Shown here: piece by piece, positions 24,401-34,796 of the stretch
How the letters are laid out: the number at the start of each line of letters is the position of its first letter
How positions within the stretch are numbered: the stretch's first letter is position 1
NCBI RefSeq assembly: GCF_964355755.1
Contig: NC_092671.1
Coordinates: 33,809,304-33,873,303, forward strand
DNA length: 64,000 bases
Source: Antedon mediterranea
Taxonomy: Eukaryota > Echinodermata > Crinoidea > Comatulida > Antedonidae
Direction of reading: 5' to 3'
The notes under the pieces: model-generated
What the model was told of the DNA's origin: nothing
What the model saw: the letters and a program-made list of their open reading frames with translations, nothing else
Databases searched by the model: none
Made by a program: the position numbers and the translations under genes

Positions 24401-24999
24401 GGAACTATCTGTGTTAGCCGCCTTTGTATTTTTAGATATAATACCAATAGGTACTATATATTGGGAAACAATTCAACAGTTATGAATAAAAAAGTCCTAT
24501 GTACTCTGTATGTTGGAGGAAATAAGCATAAGAGCAAATAAAGCCTTGACCAAAGGGTGTAAGTCACTACAGTATTTTGAATCAGTAGTATTACTTCTTA
24601 AGAAGTAATTTAAGAATTATCATTGTATGATCAAAAAGAAATATTATAATATCTAACTTTCTAATTTTATCCAAAGGGTTGCAAACACAAGTGTTCACAT
24701 GTCTTGTTATGTATTGCACCTTTGTCCTGTCTTTATGTTGTCTGTAATGCCACTGCACTAACGGGTGACCGGTAAACGAGCTTCGCTCTTACGGTTATCC
24801 ATCCATATAAGTTGTTCATCTCTTATGTTCATAAATTGAAATGGTAAATAAACGGAAACTGAAACTGCGCTTATGTGGTCCAGGTTGACGAGCCAGGAAT
24901 GATGGTAGTGCCAGTATACCGTGTAGTTTAGCCTCAAGGCAATACCATGTAGTTGGAGTAGCTTGGACAAACACAGTAGAGATTTATGAGACTTGGTGT

Positions 25000-25290
25000 G
25001 TGATGATTCAGTATGATAAATTTGTGCTGTGAAAGACAAAATTATAGAATTATGAAGAAAATATTGTAAAATATAACAAGGAAATTATACTATACCGGTA
25101 GTATAATTAAGGGGTAACCGTATAATATATAATTAATAATAATAAATGCAATGTCAATTAGGGCCTACTTATATTATGTATACATTACAATATTACAAAT
25201 AAATTCATATATTATTTTATTATGATAAGGAAATCTGTTTTAGAATGAGAAAAAGCCGTCCCAACCCAGATTTGAACCCAGCTATCAATA
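25000..25290. other. Extra segment in the right arm only
   Basis: The left arm joins TAATACCAAGTCTC directly at about 21615. In the right arm roughly 290 bp separate the matching blocks. Either the right arm gained an insertion or the left lost it. There are no clear TIRs. Confidence 0.55.
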
Positions 25291-26296
25291 AAGCTATAAA
25301 ACAAAATAGACCATATTGTAGCCGGACTGGGTAGCGTAGACTTACTTGAGGACTAGTACGATTAGCTAGAATGATACAGGTCAACCCGTACCAATGCCAA
25401 CTCGCTCATACCCAAATTTTGGTTTACTTATATCCAAAATTTTGGCTTACTCGTACCCATCATGGGCTGGCTGCCTAGTAGTAGTAGTAGTAGCCTAGCC
25501 TAAGGCAGCAGGCCCGGCTCTAGCCTACTACAACTTAAGTCTAGGCCTAGCTTAGTACTAGTAGGCCTAGCCTAGGCCTAGTACTAGTAGTTAATATCAT
25601 ACATACGCCCTACGAGCCTAGTAGTAGCTACCGGATCCGTAGCTACCTACTCTACTAGCTAGGCCTAGGTAGTAGCAGTAGTAGTTATTGTTTGTAGTAG
25701 TATTATTGTATTGTAGTATTAGTTGTAGCTGTCCGGTGGTCCTTGGTCACTTGTCTAACTAGCTACGTCTAGGCTAGATCCCCTGGTAGGCCTAGGCCCT
25801 AGGCTAGGCCTAGTACGTAGTAAAGATAATAGTTATTCTTCGACAGTCACACAATTCAGATTCTGCCGCTGATTGCTAGTGAACAGGGGGAGGGAGAGAA
25901 AGAGTTAGAAGAACTGAAATAAGCCGTGACGTATAATAAACATCATACAAAATAATAATATAACTAACGAATCCGTATAATATAATAATGTTGTATGTTA
26001 TAAAGTAAGGTAAATGCGTTTAATATAATACAATTATATTATAATATAAGGTATTTTATTAATAATATAATAGTAAATGTTCATAATATAATGCCAAAAC
26101 CGAATAATATAATACAAAAAGTCCATAATTTGTTACATTTTTCACATAATATATTATAAATAGATATAATATAATGCTAAAACCAAGTAATATAACGCAA
26201 AACGTAAAATTCATTACAATACAATATATAATATAATAAAAAATGATATAATAATATAATATTTTGAATACTTCAGACAGCTGAGGCTTGCCATAA

Positions 26297-26349
26297 ACGT
26301 GTGCCGCCGATTTAAAGGCGTATGTTCAATAAAGTTATTATTATTATTA
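26297..26349 (+). mobile_element. Short retroposon 3' tail with ATT repeats
   Basis: ATGTTCAATAAAGTTATTATT looks like the end of a non-LTR element with an AATAAA signal and an (ATT)n tail. It abuts the palindrome end. Confidence 0.3.
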
Positions 26350-26639
26350 TGTTTTGATACGATAACCAATTAGTATTCTTTCTTTCTTCAGGATTTGGCA
26401 TTCCACTGCAGAACGTACCCCTCCTCCCAAAATCCCCATTTACTTCTCTCTTATATGCAAATCTCAACCAGATGTTTTTATATTTCAATCATCTGTACAT
26501 CATTTTTTTTTTGCATTTAGTATTACAATAGTATCATTGTTATTTTCATATTATACTTTTATTTCTTATTAGATAGGGTATGCCGTACAATACAGGTATA
26601 TAAACAGAAACAACTAATAGTTATAACTGTTTGTATTTC

Positions 26640-27480
26640 TGTGTGACCTGCTCTGGCAAAGTAAAACAAAAGTCGAAAATTTAAATTTTTCAGATTTGTA
26701 TTCTATCTGGTAGGAAATGTTATATCCTTTACAATGATACCAAACTTAATATTTAACATGAAGGGGATCCTGAGATATTGTATGTTAAGTCGAAGCATAA
26801 AGAAATATACAAATAACAGTTTTGAGAAAATCATGATTGAATGTCAATGTTATTTTATAAAACAACAACACAAATTAATGTTTGTTAATCTAATAGTGTA
26901 TACTTTCTAAGTATCACACATTCACAAAATACGATACAATGAAATGTTTTTTGGTAGAATATTGATTACTGTCACAATGCATACAAAAAAATATTTCCAC
27001 ATTCTATGTTAAGTACATACTTGTGTTTCTTTTAAGCACTTACTTAAAATGGTAAAAAAGGAGGTAAATTAATGTTTTTACACTAAAAAAACTGTATTAT
27101 TCTTTAAAAATTAATTAAATGTATACAATAAATTAAGTTATATAACATTGAATACCATTTCTTGAACGACTGGATTTAAGTACGTTCTTAAAAGTGTACT
27201 TACATAATTTAAATTTTACTTGTGTAGTGCCTGCTAATTAGATAACAAATACAACTTAAATAACATGTTGCCTATGATTGCTTTAATCAATTAAATAATG
27301 GATATGTTAAGCACATACTAATGTATTAAGTTTGTTTTAAGCATTTACTTAAAATTGTGTAATGTTTATGAAATTATGTTGGTGTAAGTGCATAATAATA
27401 GCCTACAATAACATGAATTAATACAATACTTATTATGTAAAAACAATAAATATGGTAGGCCTATGTGGTATGTAGGCAAA
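26640..27480. other. No recognised gene
   Basis: AT-rich sequence with no ORF above chance and no match to other repeats in the window. Confidence 0.4.
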
Positions 27481-27790
27481 TAACAGTGCCACCTAGGCCT
27501 AGCCTACCTATCCTAGCTAGGCCTATTTGACCTGCTACTAACCTACCTAGCTAGCCGGCCTAGCTAGGCCTAGCTATTCTAGTCTAGGCCTAGACCTGCT
27601 ACTCTAGGCTAGGATAGGTAGGCCTAGAAGGACCCAGCCTGGAGTCCAAAGGACTACTTAGTAGGCCTAGGCTAGTCACTACACTGGCTGTAATAATTTA
27701 ATATCATAGGTCCTTTGCTACTCTCATTATTTTGGTGTTTTTTAGTCATTGTATTTGGCCTAGGACTAGGCCTAGACTAGATCCATCGAT
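27480..27790. repeat. TAGGCCTA-rich cluster
   Basis: Repeated overlapping CTAGGCCTAGC and TAGCTAGGCC words. A second such cluster lies at 29440-29970 inside the Harbinger element. Confidence 0.6.
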
Positions 27791-27899
27791 TATCCTTAAT
27801 CTGAATTGTTTACACTCTCCTCTCCGCGTAGAAAGTAAACAGGTCAAACGTCATTTTTAGGATAAGCCAATTACAGTAGTACTGTATTTCTACTACGCG

Positions 27900-28136
27900 C
27901 TAGCCATTACGTGGCGTATCCTTGACAACAGATTTCTGTTGTTTAAAAATCACGTCAAATAAGCTTCTTACCTCCTCTAATTCCCGCTGAAGAAGCCAAA
28001 TATATTGAAAACCACTTGAAATACCCACTGAATATGGCTTATGAATATTTAAATTTTCAGACTTTACCATGTTTTTAAAGGTAGCTATACAAATATTTTC
28101 ATAAACTGCACAGTTTTCTAACAGTGTTTCATGCAC
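27900..28136 (-). CDS. Unidentified 78-residue ORF
   Basis: Reads from ATG at 28136 to a stop at 27900, with a stretch QYIWLLQRELEEVRSLFDVI that could form an amphipathic helix. No family was recognised. It may be one exon of a longer gene or a chance ORF. From 28140 to 28840 nothing else could be supported. Confidence 0.2.
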   Translation of the reverse strand: MHETLLENCAVYENICIATFKNMVKSENLNIHKPYSVGISSGFQYIWLLQRELEEVRSLFDVIFKQQKSVVKDTPRNG

Positions 28137-28844
28137 TTTATTTCATTTTTTGCCACAAAATGAAATCAAGACAAAAAAGGTACTCATTAAAATCACTTAT
28201 TTAGCCCCTTTTTAAACTTAATTCACACAAAATGAAACTTGATCTTGATTCTTAAATAGTTGTAGATTCCAAAAAGGGGAACATCCTATTTTCACCAAGA
28301 TAGTGATTTTAACGTAAATATTACTTCTATGGGTCATTACACTGAATACACCAGCCCTAGGCCTTCTAGGCGGGCTGGGCCTGGGCATAATTAATAATAA
28401 ATGAATCATTTAATCTAATAAATTCACCCAATAGATGTATGATTCCTTCAGTGCATTCATTAAACGCCATTTTTACTCTGATTTCTCTCTCGAAGGGACG
28501 GACGGGACATTCTAGCCACGCCTCATCTCCTCCTCTCTGATTCAAGATTAAATTTAATTTGTCAATTAAAATGGAAATAATATGAGTACATTTTCAAAAT
28601 GTTATAATGTATATTAATAAAAGTATTACTATTAACAATATTTATATTATTTAAAACAATCAATATATTAAAAACAGACTTGAATACTACACATAACAGG
28701 GATACAACATTTTAAAAGCAACAAGAACATCAAAAATACTATAAACATTACATTATACAGGTTCCAATAATTAGTTAAAATATGCGATAAAACTGGCTAA
28801 AAGAATAAATAAAAATTCTGACTTTACTATGCTTAAGAGAGATG

Positions 28845-29006
28845 CGCGATGTGTAAAAACTCAACACGTGCGATGTGTAAAAACTCAACACGCGCGATGA
28901 CGTGTATAAACTCGATTCGCGCGATGTGTAAAAACTCAACACGCGCGATGTGTAAAAACTCAACACGCGCGATGTGTAAAAACTCAACACGAGAGCGATG
29001 TCAACA
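28845..29006. repeat. Minisatellite, left block (~24-bp unit)
   Basis: Units of the form CGCGATGTGTAAAAACTCAA are repeated about six times. The ORFs on both strands here only translate the repeat. The array resumes after the Harbinger element at 33915. Confidence 0.8.
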
Positions 29007-29011
29007 TAACT

Positions 29012-29053
29012 CGCCATTTACACTAGATACGATAACGACACGATAACGACACG
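29012..29053 (+). repeat. Harbinger left TIR
   Basis: About 42 bp beginning CGCCATTTACACTAGATACG and ending in two GATAACGACAC repeats. Matched in inverted orientation at 33871-33912. Confidence 0.8.
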
Positions 29054-30426
29054 GTGACGACACGATAAATTGGGTTCCGTGTTGTAGAATATAAACGTTT
29101 ACATTAGAACCGTCTCCGACAACCGTGTCGTGTACGGGAAAAAATCGGTCGTACTGAATGGGTTTACAACCCATTTTTCACGACACGACACACGACACGA
29201 TTTTATAATAGCCAATCAGGATGGACCTGTAATGTCAAAGTTCAAAATAACAGCGCTTAAAAATCAAAACCACAGACGACGTCACTTGGTTTGTGCACCG
29301 CGACGTTTAAAAATGGTACGTAAATTGAGCAACAAATTTAATAGAATACACAGTTTATTAACCTTAATTGAACCAATATCTTACGTGCTATCATCTTATG
29401 AAAAAGTCATTGGTTTAGATACGCTATTTATAAAAGCCTGACCTAGCTAGGCCTAGGCTAGATAGAAAGGAGTAGGCTAGCCAAGGCCCAGCTAGGCCTA
29501 GTAGGCCTATGCCTAGGCCCTAGGCCTACCTAGACTAGGCCTAGGTCTAGGCTAGACCTAAGCGCGCCTAGACTGGGGCCTAGTAAATGTATACCTATAT
29601 ATGCATTACATTGACTGACGATGGATATGGCTAGCAAGCAGCAGCAGGCCTGTGATATGCTACATTTGGTAGTAGGCCTCCTAGCTAGGCTAGTGGTGGG
29701 GGCTTAACTAGCTATAGGCTTAGGCCTATATATAAACTGTTATATGGTACAGTACTACTATTACTAGGCCTGTAGGCTAATACTATATTATTATATAGTA
29801 GTATTGTTATTAGCCTAGCTAGGTCTAGGCCAGCTATACAATTAAATAATAATACTATTAAGCCTAGCTTGGGCCTAGATAGAGGCTACGCCTATAGATT
29901 AGGCCTAATATGTGTATTATTTAAAATATCTAAAGTAGTAGTAGGCTAGGCCCAAGTAGGGCACAGGCTATGTAATGCCAATAAAATACATTTTAATTTG
30001 TTTTTTTAGAACATCGAACAATTAATTTTGCTTGTGCAGCAGAATAAAATATTGTACGACAAAAGTAGTAATGAGTATACTGTAAGCAAGACAAACAAAA
30101 AGCAGATGTCTGGAAAGCTATTGGGGACGAGGTTGGCGTAGATGGTTTAATTTAATTTGTTTAAACTTTATTTCGTCCACATAGGAAAATATTTTGAGTG
30201 CTTTTCACAAAATTGTACAAAAATTTATAAAAACGTTTCATATAAAAAAAATTAATTACAATATTTAAAAACACTATATATTATTTAACAATGTACAAGT
30301 ATGAACATAAGACTACAATTAACTAAATAAAAAATAAAAAGCTGCAATACATCAAAAATTTCAAAAATTATGCAAAATCATTTAACAGTCTAATAGAATA
30401 CGGAACAAAAGAATTAAAATATCGCA

Positions 30427-30455
30427 TAAGTAAGTAAGTAAGTAAGTAAGTAAGT
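30427..30455. repeat. (TAAG)n microsatellite
   Basis: Seven consecutive AAGT/TAAG units within the Harbinger MADF intron. Confidence 0.8.
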
Positions 30456-30628
30456 CAACAACTAATATGCCTATATCAAGGCATAACAATATGCCTTGCG
30501 TGAGGCATGATGGAGTGAGGCAAGTAATTGCTAAATCATAAAAAGTTATGTTATGTAATAACAATATGATGACTCTATAATATTTGACATATGTATATTG
30601 TTGTATCACAGGTGAATCGGCAAAGAAA

Positions 30629-31336
30629 CAAGGCCAACAGCCATTAAGTCGCGTGCTACAATGCATAGTGATACCGGACCGACAGACAAACAGACCGACA
30701 GACAGACAGACCGACAGACAGACGGACCGACCGACATAGTGAACTATACTGGCCGAAATTACTGAACATGTTTAAAAATGTTGAAATGTTTAAAAACATT
30801 TATATTTTTTTAATTTACACGTGCGTAGCCTGTCACTTTTGACGTGCTCGTATAACGTAATTTCGAGTTGAAAAGTAAGTCAAGAAAACAGAAATCGGGC
30901 AAAAAGAGTGCGCAATAACATTTAACGCGTAGTGCGCGCGCAAAAATCTGCGCACTCATGGCAATTTTGTAAACGCTTAAAATTGCCTGAAACGTACTCT
31001 TATTTCATCGAAAATAAATTTTGAAAATTTTAGGCGCGCGTACGCATGCGTTACATGCGCTACGCACGTAATTGTATTGCCATATGATGATTTATGCCCT
31101 GAAATTTATGAGTACCAAATTTTATTTAATTGTGATTCATGGTTGTTAAGATATGATTACAAACGTGATTTCGTTAAATCGTGCGTAGACCGCGTAATTT
31201 TTTATTGCGCACCGTGAAAACATAACCACATCGATTCCTCGCCATAAGGAATATTCTGTGAAAAATTGATTTAGCTAGATTAAACTGATATCAAGATAAG
31301 GTCATAAAGCGATAAAACGCATAGTGATACCGGACC

Positions 31337-31371
<35 letters not shown>

Positions 31372-31384
31372 CGACAGACAGACC

Positions 31385-31423
<39 letters not shown>

Positions 31424-31469
31424 CGACCGACCGACATAGTGAACTATAGAGTCGCTTCCACGCGACTAA
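30629..31469 (+). mobile_element. GACA-flanked nonautonomous repeat, copy 3 (inside Harbinger MADF exon)
   Basis: Very similar to copy 1, with longer GACA tracts near the right end. It interrupts the exon encoding the middle of the MADF domain: ESAKK lies immediately to its left and WINLRD to its right. Confidence 0.75.
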
Positions 31470-31876
31470 AAATGGATCAATCTCCGGGATTCCCTTCAGA
31501 GAACCATAAAAAATAATTCAACTAAAAGTGGTGATGCTGGTGGTGGGGGAGTTAAAAAATATAAATGGGCTGATCAGATGAATTTTTTAGTTCCATATCT
31601 TGAACCAAGACAGTAAGTTTTTATGATTAATATTATAATAATTATTATTAATTAAGTTGCCATTCGATTGAAGAACTAGCCTTCCTCCTAGGCCTGCCAA
31701 GTTACTAGTATTAATTATAATCGATGTAATAATAGTAAAACTGGCTTTTCTATACTACGCACATACCTATAGGCCCTAATACGGAAATAATAGCTTTTTT
31801 CAATGACCCTAATACGGTTACTGAAAATAAATAACGTTAATCTTTAATACAATTAAAACTTTTTTTCTTACATAAG

Positions 31877-32249
31877 TTCAAGCTCTTTAGATCTTTTTTT
31901 AAATTTGATGATGGACGATCAGGTTTTATTCACAGAAGAACTGGGTTTAGAGGACACTACTGAAGAGTCAATTGTAGTAGCACCAAAAAGATCTGCCCCT
32001 TCAAAACCTGCATCATCATCGTCATCTAAAGCCCCAAAATATGAAAACGTAGGCCTAAAAATTGTTGATTATCTAGAATCAAAAGAAATAAACAAAACTC
32101 CTAAAAAAAATAAGGACGCATTAGAACTTTTTTTCGAATCAACATTTCAAACTGTCAAATCGTTTCCAAAGATCAAACAAATTCAAGTTAAAAAGGCTAT
32201 AACATCTCTTGTTCTCGACATAGAAGAGGAAATCGCTAATGAAGAATAA
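31877..32249 (+). CDS. MADF/BESS protein, last exon (BESS motif)
   Basis: The acceptor TTTTCTTACATAAG leads into HSSSLDLFLN and then MMDDQVLFTEELG. A serine-rich linker (SAPSKPASSSSSK) is followed by the BESS-like helix around residues 70-110 and a TAA at 32249. The open frame continues upstream of the ATG at 31908, which supports an internal exon rather than a separate start. Confidence 0.65.
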
Positions 32250-32539
32250 TTCAATAAACAAAAATGTATAATCAATTAATTAGACTCGAAGTACTTTTGG
32301 TTGAATAAATAGTTTTTATTTTTTATTCATAACTTTGAAACTGTTGGTGCAATTTTAATATTTTGAAATTAAAATAATAAAACATATACAGTATGCTGAA
32401 ATTTAAATAGTGGAATAGTCATATCAATTTGTTGTCTCAGAATACGTTTGTTTACCTACATTTATAACCGGATAAATTTTGGTGGAAATACATAGTATAA
32501 ACGAATGACATTTATATAAATATACTACATATAGTTAAT

Positions 32540-33541
32540 TTACTTTGGCAATAGTGTAGCTACACCGAATGTTTTCTGGACCTGCCATGAAACACTGCCA
32601 GCATCAGAACTGAAGTAGCGCTTAAACTTATCTCTGATATCGAGAGCGCTCGCTGCGCTGTGGTGCCCTCTTCGACTTTCTACAGCTTGCAGTCCTTCTG
32701 CTTCCATTAAGTTATTACTTAACATGTTCTGTTCATCTAGACCAATTTCAAAATGTTTACATCTTGAAGTCTTCCGAATGTAATTGTACAGCACACATGT
32801 TACCTTCACAATTTTCTCTGCATTTTCTGCTAAAAGGGCGATTTTCCTGTGGTACAGTCGGAACTTGCTTGCGAGTATTCCGAAAGCATTCTCGGACACT
32901 CGCCGTGCCCTTGAATGCCGGTAGTTGTAAACACGCATTTCCCTCGTTAACTCTTTTCCAGGGTATGGCCGCATTAGGTTTTTTTTAAGAGGAAAAGCCT
33001 CATCCTCCACAACTACCAGCGGTATTCTCCCCAGGTCGGGGCTACCTGGAAGTTCTCTTGGTTGAGGAATGCCAAGGAGTCCTTTGTCAACTCCTTGACA
33101 TAGGGTACTTTGTGCGAAAATACCTCCATCACTATTGGAACCGTAGTTACCAACATCTACGTAGATAAAGTTATATTCGGCATCTATCATTGCCATAAGC
33201 ACAAGAGAAAAGTGTCCCTTATAGTTAAAATACATTGAACCGCTGTTCGCAGGTGCTTGAATCTGAACGTGTTTGCCGTCTATGGCCCCGATTGCATTTG
33301 GAAAGTTCCAACGTACCCGAAATTGTTCGGCTATTCTCTGCCAGTCGTTTGTCTTTGGAAGCGGCATAAATCTCTGCTGAAGGTTATTCCAAATGGATTC
33401 GGTTTGATATGTTTGATATGAACCTTGCGTTTTTCTATGTTTGTAAATGTCGTGTACCCATTCTCTTTTTCTTTTCTTATGTTGTTGATAAGCAACATAT
33501 AGGAGAAGCATCTCATCGTCACTGGAATCACTATCCGCCAT
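32540..33541 (-). CDS. HARBI1-like Harbinger nuclease/transposase, 333 aa
   Basis: DDE-type transposase. The catalytic residues visible are D88 in GAIDGKH, D138 in GSNSDGGIF and E217 in SRARRVSENAFG, and all family landmarks from WNFPNAIGAIDGKHV to VLYNYIRK are present. The start MADSDSSDDE is the usual acidic N-terminus. The region between residues 40 and 50, where this family has a helix-turn-helix of roughly 60-80 residues, is missing in frame. The DNA there shows a 9-bp direct repeat (ATATCAAAC twice), a likely deletion junction. The ORF is otherwise intact, so the protein may be expressed but probably lacks DNA binding. It converges on the MADF gene 290 bp away. Confidence 0.85.
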   Translation of the reverse strand: MADSDSSDDEMLLLYVAYQQHKKRKREWVHDIYKHRKTQGSYQTYQTESIWNNLQQRFMPLPKTNDWQRIAEQFRVRWNFPNAIGAIDGKHVQIQAPANSGSMYFNYKGHFSLVLMAMIDAEYNFIYVDVGNYGSNSDGGIFAQSTLCQGVDKGLLGIPQPRELPGSPDLGRIPLVVVEDEAFPLKKNLMRPYPGKELTREMRVYNYRHSRARRVSENAFGILASKFRLYHRKIALLAENAEKIVKVTCVLYNYIRKTSRCKHFEIGLDEQNMLSNNLMEAEGLQAVESRRGHHSAASALDIRDKFKRYFSSDAGSVSWQVQKTFGVATLLPK

Positions 33542-33870
33542 TATTGATTGATTGATTAATTAATTGATTATGTGACCTCAAGTATTTTTAATTAAAATTC
33601 AAAATAAAGTGGCAACTTAACATTTGCGAAAATCAAAAACTAATTTATAAATATGTGAGCACATAAATTCTAATATTTTAAGTTTAAGTCTCCATCTTTA
33701 AAAAAAAAATTGGCAACATTATTGTATAAATTACAAATTATCAATTTGTAACATTGCATAGTAACGTAGTAAGCGTATCACAGTCAACGTCATCACCTTC
33801 ACGACAATCGTTACCAAATCGTTCAAATGTAAACGCGGACCTGTTACGACGACGACACGACAACGACATT

Positions 33871-33912
33871 CGTGTCGTTATCGTGTCGTTATCGTATCTA
33901 GTGTAAATGGCG
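33871..33912 (-). repeat. Harbinger right TIR
   Basis: Reverse complement of 29012-29053, preceded inside the element by further CGACGACACGACAACGAC subterminal repeats. Confidence 0.8.
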
Positions 33913-33914
33913 CT

Positions 33915-34045
33915 TAACACGAGCGATGTGTAAACTCAACTCGAGCGATGTGTAAACTCAACTCGCGCGATGTCTCCATAACACGAGCGATGTGTAAACT
34001 CAACTCGAGCGATTTCTATATAACACGAGCGAGGTCAACTTGACA
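33915..34045. repeat. Minisatellite, right block
   Basis: Units of CGAGCGATGTGTAAACTCAA continue the array seen at 28845-29006, with a slightly shorter unit. One internal unit reads CATAACACGAGCGATG, which is the sequence predicted for the Harbinger empty site. Confidence 0.75.
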
Positions 34046-34129
34046 TAGTTATGTCCGTCCTGGCGTGCCATAAGGACTCAGCCCGGAGGTCGACCAACTA
34101 CCAGATCCATCTCTAATTGTAATTATATT

Positions 34130-34520
34130 ATTCCTCGACCTTCATTAGAGATTTTTGAACAATGTTTCAATTATAAAGCGCCTATGTATTTTAATAGGAT
34201 TCCTAAAATCATTCGACAATCTGAAAATATTATTTCCTTTAAACGTGAACTTAAAGAATTTATTTCCAGTTAATATTGTTTGTACTATGTATATATATAT
34301 ATATATTATCTGTCAACAATTTTAACTTCTATATGAATTTTATATAATCATTGTAAATGTATAGGCCTATTATATATATTTTGACGTCATTTGAATATTT
34401 AATATTGTATGTGTTGTACTGTATGTATGTTTTATCGAGGGCCCTGAATGATCAGTTCTATTTGGAACTGGATAGGCTACCCTCAGTAAAGATGGTAATA
34501 AAATTAAAAAATTTAAAAAA
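34130..34520 (+). mobile_element. 5'-truncated CR1/L2-like LINE 3' end
   Basis: Reads FEQCFNYKAPMYFNRIPKII, then SENIISFKRELKEF to a TAA at 34273, the usual C-terminus of these LINEs. A 3' UTR with a TA microsatellite and the tail GAGGGCCCTGAATGATCAG ... ACCCTCAGTAAAGATGGTAA follows, ending A-rich. Confidence 0.65.
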
Positions 34521-34796
34521 CTAGACTGGATTACATAGTGATAACCCATAACCCATTATCTTAAACACCCATTACCAGATGTGAAATACTTATTGTGTTT
34601 CCATATAGAGATAATCTTTGAAGAATATTTGTGGTTTGTGGGGAAACGTAACTAATTCCCGTATGGCAACGTTTCATTTTTTAGATGGAGTTTTTCACTT
34701 ACACAACGTTTATTTTCTGTTTTATAACTTTTTATATTTGCATATTTTTCCGTGCAAACACAGTTACCGTAACATTGTTTCTTGTTTCTTTAGTAT
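34521..34796. repeat. Dispersed ~275-bp repeat, second copy
   Basis: Near-identical to 774-1045. It lies exactly between two LINE fragments. Confidence 0.7.

Larger units (their letters stand above)
20588..26296. repeat. 5.7-kb imperfect palindrome (arms ~2.5-2.7 kb)
   Basis: The left arm from TTATGGCAAGCCTCAGCTG (20588) onward is found in reverse complement ending at 26296. Landmarks pair in order: GGATGGATAACCGTAAGAGC (21803) with 24779-24798, AGGCCAATGGCATCAATGTT (22905) with 23708-23727, and TTCATTGATTTCTGATATTC (22972) with about 23645-23664. The arms have scattered substitutions and indels, so they are not identical. The spacer is about 23.1-23.55 kb. The ORFs at 21488-21777 and 24758-25039 read the two arms of one sequence and show no recognisable domain. 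Confidence 0.85.
29232..32249 (+). pseudogene. Harbinger MADF/BESS DNA-binding protein, interrupted
   Basis: Proposed exons are 29232-29315, 30010-30144, 30612-31612 (containing the inserted repeat 30629-31469) and 31877-32249. Exon 2 reads IEQLILLVQQNKILYDKSSN, the first half of a MADF domain. A one-base frameshift in an A-run near 30100 precedes DVWKAIGDEVGVD. Exon 3 gives ESAKK, then the insertion, then WINLRDSL...KWADQMNFLVPYLE, the second half of MADF. Exon 4 ends with ALELFFESTFQTVKSFPKI and KKAITSLVLDIEEE, a BESS motif. Junction phases agree. Exon 1 is the least certain. The family is the DNA-binding partner of Harbinger transposases. Insertion and frameshift make this copy dead. Confidence 0.7.
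29010..33914. mobile_element. PIF/Harbinger DNA transposon (4.9 kb)
   Basis: The left end (CGCCATTTACACTAGATACG from 29012) is inverted at the right end (to 33912), and the match extends through two GATAACGACA units. TAA at 29007-29009 and 33915-33917 fits the 3-bp target duplication of this superfamily. It carries two convergent genes, a HARBI1-like nuclease (minus) and a MADF/BESS protein (plus), the usual Harbinger pair. The outermost two bases of the TIRs do not match. A 0.84-kb repeat inserted into the MADF gene and a frameshift show this copy is inactive. Confidence 0.85.

Noticed and set aside
28775-29046. ORFs on both strands with repeated SFYTSRVL or MCKNSTRA units
   Set aside because: They are readings of the 24-bp minisatellite in opposite strands, with no independent evidence of coding.
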